DNA from: Phylloscopus collybita
Taxonomy: Eukaryota > Chordata > Aves > Passeriformes > Phylloscopidae
DNA length: 64,000 nucleotides
Reading direction: 5' to 3'
Assembly: GCA_027886175.1 (NCBI GenBank)
Contig: JAJNNQ010000006.1
Coordinates: 13,669,001-13,733,000 of the forward strand
The notes under the pieces were generated by a model, which ran no database searches, had not been told where the DNA came from, and saw only the letters and a list, made by a program, of their open reading frames with translations. Within the stretch, counting starts at the first letter, position 1; each line of letters starts with the position of its first letter. Positions 61,073-64,000 of this stretch are shown here, one piece after another. A program made the position numbers and the translations under genes.

Positions 61073-62176
61073 TTTTATTTTCACCATCTGTTTTATTAAC
61101 ATACCTTTTTTTTCTTTGTACTCGATAAGGATTGTACTTATTACAAAACAAGCTCCTCAACTTTTCAATACATACATCGGTCATTACTGAATGATACAAA
61201 TGTGGTATCGCCTTCAACATTTCCATCGTTTGGGGCAGACGAAAAAGAAAACCCAACGTTTGTAATTATTTTTATTTGTTCATTCCTGACTCTCCAAAAA
61301 ATGATATCCGGTAATACTTTTCTATAAAATAATATTTTTACAAATGCATTTATTAAAAATTCTGATGACATTTCAAGTTAATAACAACAGAAACAAGTCA
61401 ATTTCCGGTGGATGAGATCTATGTGGTTTTTTTTGTTTCTTTTTTTTTAAAAATACCTTTAGTGCTTATTTTTTAACATCAACAGTTGTTTAAAATCACA
61501 GCTTTTTTGAACGTATTATTCTTTTCTGAACATCACGTGTCTTGGTTCACAGATTTACCGGCAAAATTAAAAAGATTTGGCTAAAATATGTCTACAGAAG
61601 AAACAATCCCAGCTATTAAGTAACTTTTTACATTTGGCATCTGATCTAGTCACAGGTCATCAGAAAATAGAAAGAGGCTCTTTGATCACTTGAAGCAGTA
61701 GGTGGCATCCTATACGTTCCTAATGAACAATTGCATTCACAACATAAGGAGAGATCAGTTTAGGATTCTCATATTTATTAACCCAAAATAAAAATAAAGT
61801 ATCTTGTTACATAATTAAGTGCAATTAGGCCAGTCAGAACAACATATAAACCTGAAACCACCCAAGCTTTTCTTCTTTATACATATTTTGTAGGTGCATA
61901 ATCCTTTCCAGCACACTGAAAAGAAATACTTCAGAAGTCCTTCTTAAAATTTTACTTTGATTTATATTCTGCAGTTATAGAATAAACTTCAAGAAACACA
62001 CGCAGCTAATATATAGTTAATTTTATTCAGAGCACCGATTTTCACATAAGAGCTATCTCAAAGTAATGATTTCTGGATTTAGCAGAAAAATACATCTCTC
62101 ACTATTTTCTTTTTGGTAGAATTAGTCTTATCGTCTAACGGCCATACCTTGAATTTACTAGCCGTGGAAATATTTT

Positions 62177-62178
<2 letters not shown>

Positions 62179-62206
<28 letters not shown>
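62179..62206. repeat. T28 homopolymer
   Basis: Uninterrupted T run within AT-rich sequence. Confidence 0.9.
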
Positions 62207-62210
<4 letters not shown>

Positions 62211-62691
62211 GCACCCAATAATGATAATAATAAGTATTCTGGTTTTACGTTTGTTTTATTTGTAAGTATGCTGGGACACATCTCCCTGTTGTATTTTGGC
62301 GTACAGAAATATTTCTGATAGAAATTAAAGTAATAAAGACACAACCAAGGAGAAAGCTCAGCAAACATACATGGACAGGTAGATTATTCAGTGAGACATA
62401 TCAGGATCCACACGTGGTTGCAGTTTGTAACCTTTTGTTGTTGTTGTTGTTTTGTGCATTAAAGAAAATATTTACAATCGTCTTTCTTATCTTTTTTCCC
62501 TTTTTTTTCTTTTTTTTTTTCCTCTTTTAAATCTAAATACAAGAACGTGACAAGAACGTTTGTGTTTTCGGTGAAAACAGGCAGTTAAACTGTGAAAGTA
62601 CACCATCCACAAAAGATTCTACCAGAAGCTAGTCTATTTAGTGCTCAGTTTCAGAATGCATAGAATGTTTGCGCTGCAAACAATGATACAC

Positions 62692-62776
62692 AAAATAATA
62701 ATAATAACATTAATAATAAAATAAATAGATAAATAAATAGATAAATAAATAGATAAATAAATAAATAAATAAATAA
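62692..62776. repeat. AATA/GATA-type microsatellite
   Basis: Starts with ATA/ATT trinucleotides and continues as AAAT tetranucleotides with regularly placed AGAT units (ATAGATAAATAA pattern), ending near 62776. Length is likely polymorphic. Confidence 0.93.
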
Positions 62777-62815
62777 TATCGAGACTTTATCACGGATCTA
62801 TCCATGCCTTTTTCC

Positions 62816-62896
62816 CCTTTTCTTTTCCTTTTTTTTTTTTTTCTTTCTTTTCCTTTTTTTTCTCTTTTTTCTTTTTTTTTTTTTTTTTTTTTTTTC
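62816..62896. repeat. T-rich low-complexity tract
   Basis: T runs broken by single C or short CTT, ending in about 20 T. Lys-rich frames on the other strand are artefacts. Confidence 0.88.
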
Positions 62897-62980
62897 CAGG
62901 TCATGTCATGCATAATTTCAGTCTATTGATTGTTTTGATTTAAATGGAATGGTATTTTCTTTCCAGAAATTCTTTATTTT

Positions 62981-63338
62981 TTTTTTTTTTTTTTATTTGA
63001 AAGCCTCAGCAGTCTCTCGGCAAGAGACTGTCAGAGATGGCTTCTGCACGTCGTTCCCCTTTTTACCTAACAAGCCCTGATAATTTTGTTTGTTTTCAAT
63101 CCGCGAGACGTGTAACGCACCTTGACGATTATTAGCAATACCAGCATCATTATTACAGAATAACATCACCGCTTCCAATCCAGGAGACCGTGATAGTGCA
63201 AATTGAACCCAACACACCCCTCCCAAAAGCCTTCCTCCACATAATGTCTATGATGTACAATAAACGACTTTTAAGCCCAAGTGTTTTTTGTTTTTTTGGG
63301 TTTTGTTTTCCTTTTTTTTTTTTTTTTTTTTTTTTTTT
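62981..63338. other. Non-repetitive block between T tracts
   Basis: T16 at about 62979-62994 and T28 at about 63311-63338 enclose about 310 bp of mixed, non-repetitive sequence (63000-63280) with several CpG. Minus-strand frames of 77 and 178 codons cross it; the longer one runs through a Lys run encoded by the T tract. Neither resembles a known protein. The block may be conserved non-coding DNA or UTR. Confidence 0.35.
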
Positions 63339-63439
63339 GGTCGTGTGTTTGTTCCCAACATGCATACCCCTCAGAAACAAATGTCGTTTCAAAGCCGTGA
63401 TTTTTTTTTGCCTACCGGGTGCAATAACCTCCAGCCCTT

Positions 63440-64000
63440 GGAGGAAACCAAGGGAGGACCTTAACCTAAATCCAGCAGATTTGGTGGGGATGCCGGGGGG
63501 CACACGGTTGGGAGCAGCGGGGAGGGAGGGAGGAGAAGGAACATAGTTAACCACGAGCCTTAATGAGTCTGAACATAATCTTTTGGAGAGCATCCCCGCT
63601 CTGGCAGGTTTGGCATCTCTGCAGAGACAGGGACCTGTCTTTGGACACAGCTGGAAACGCAAACCACGCAGGCGAGGGAGGAGAGACAAAGGGGTTATGG
63701 AGAAACTTTTTTTTTTTCTTGTTTTCCTTGAGCTAGCTATTATTATTGAGGCAACAACGGAGAGGAAAGGGACTGCTCCCTAGTCTCGGGGGGCCGCTCC
63801 CCGGCTCCTGGTCCTTGCCCCGCTCTCACCGTTTCCCGGCACAGACAAGATCCATCACCAAAGCCTCGCGCAAAACCGCGTTGGAGGAAAAATAAAATCA
63901 GCAACAGAAAAAAAAAATCAAAACAAACAAACAAAAAACCCAAACCCAAGCCAACCAAAGAAAAAGTTCCCCCGCACCAAACCACCGCTGTCCTCATTCA
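63440..64000. promoter_or_regulatory. GC-richer right edge, possible start of a CpG-rich domain
   Basis: GC rises again, with GGGAGCAGCGGGGAGGGAGG near 63510 and a CpG-rich patch at 63770-63860. These alternate with a short T run (63708-63717) and an A/C low-complexity patch (63908-63960). The window ends here; a gene promoter or exon may lie just beyond. No exon can be identified inside the window. Confidence 0.35.

Larger units (their letters stand above)
60940..62700 (-). other. Possible 3' UTR of a minus-strand gene
   Basis: AT-rich sequence without open frames. It contains several AATAAA signals on the minus strand (complements of 60949-60954, 61092-61097, 61349-61354 and 62255-62260), many ATTTA/TAAAT patches and a 46-nt stem-loop at 61027-61072. 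If a minus-strand gene lies beyond the right edge, this could be its long 3' UTR with its end near 60.93 kb, just before the pyrimidine repeat. AATAAA is frequent by chance in AT-rich DNA and no coding end is visible, so this is a weak call. Confidence 0.25.

Noticed and set aside
62692..62776. Regular repeats considered as a CRISPR-like array
   Set aside because: Pure tetranucleotide microsatellite with no unique spacers, in a vertebrate genome.
63153..63689. 178-codon minus-strand open frame
   Set aside because: Includes a Lys run from the T28 tract and has no recognisable domain. I cannot exclude that part of the underlying DNA is UTR.

Overview
The window looks like avian nuclear DNA that is almost wholly non-coding. 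The avian call rests on several CR1 LINE fragments with the characteristic bird 3' end (ATTCTATGATT-type termini, on both strands). It also rests on a compact solo-LTR-like element and on the absence of Alu, L1 or B-type repeats. The lineage within birds cannot be fixed from sequence alone. I found no protein-coding exon, tRNA, rRNA or CRISPR array that I can defend. The open frames present are short, low-complexity, or a by-product of GC-rich DNA that lacks stop codons.

Layout. From 1 to about 50.5 kb the DNA is AT-rich intergenic or intronic sequence. It carries five CR1 fragments and one possible sixth (5.9, 13.4, 26.1, 26.6, 27.7 and 29.3 kb), a solo-LTR-like element at 31.68-32.05 kb, and a candidate second LTR or promoter-like insertion at about 10.08-10.91 kb. 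Simple repeats include an A/C-rich tract at 8.65 kb, a T/G-rich tract at 14.35 kb, a GA/GATA microsatellite at 19.6 kb, a C16 run at 23.9 kb and a T37 run at 38.74 kb. From about 50.5 kb to the right edge the composition changes. GC- and CpG-rich islands (about 50.69-51.48, 55.48-55.74, 58.20-58.42, 58.79-59.19 and 59.64-59.77 kb) alternate with AT-rich blocks packed with ATTA/TAAT homeodomain cores. TATA boxes, E-boxes and a YY1-like motif are also present. Several CpG islands next to homeodomain-site clusters, without a coding gene, are typical of the flanks of a vertebrate developmental transcription-factor gene. The gene itself would lie outside the window, probably to the right, but I cannot name it.

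From about 60.9 to 62.7 kb the minus strand has several AATAAA signals and a good stem-loop. This would fit the long AT-rich 3' UTR of a minus-strand gene beyond the right edge, but it is only an inference.

The most interesting sequence-level signals are: an in-phase heat-shock-element-like array (33858-33890); a perfect 20-bp-arm hairpin (35900-35945); a 46-nt stem-loop (61027-61072); a CCAAT/TATA arrangement in the 10.1-10.9 kb insertion; two identical ACAAAnnTTTGT paired SOX-like sites exactly 70 bp apart (57892 and 57962); and a strong G-quadruplex/i-motif at 56390-56415. I did not find a clearly new biological system.
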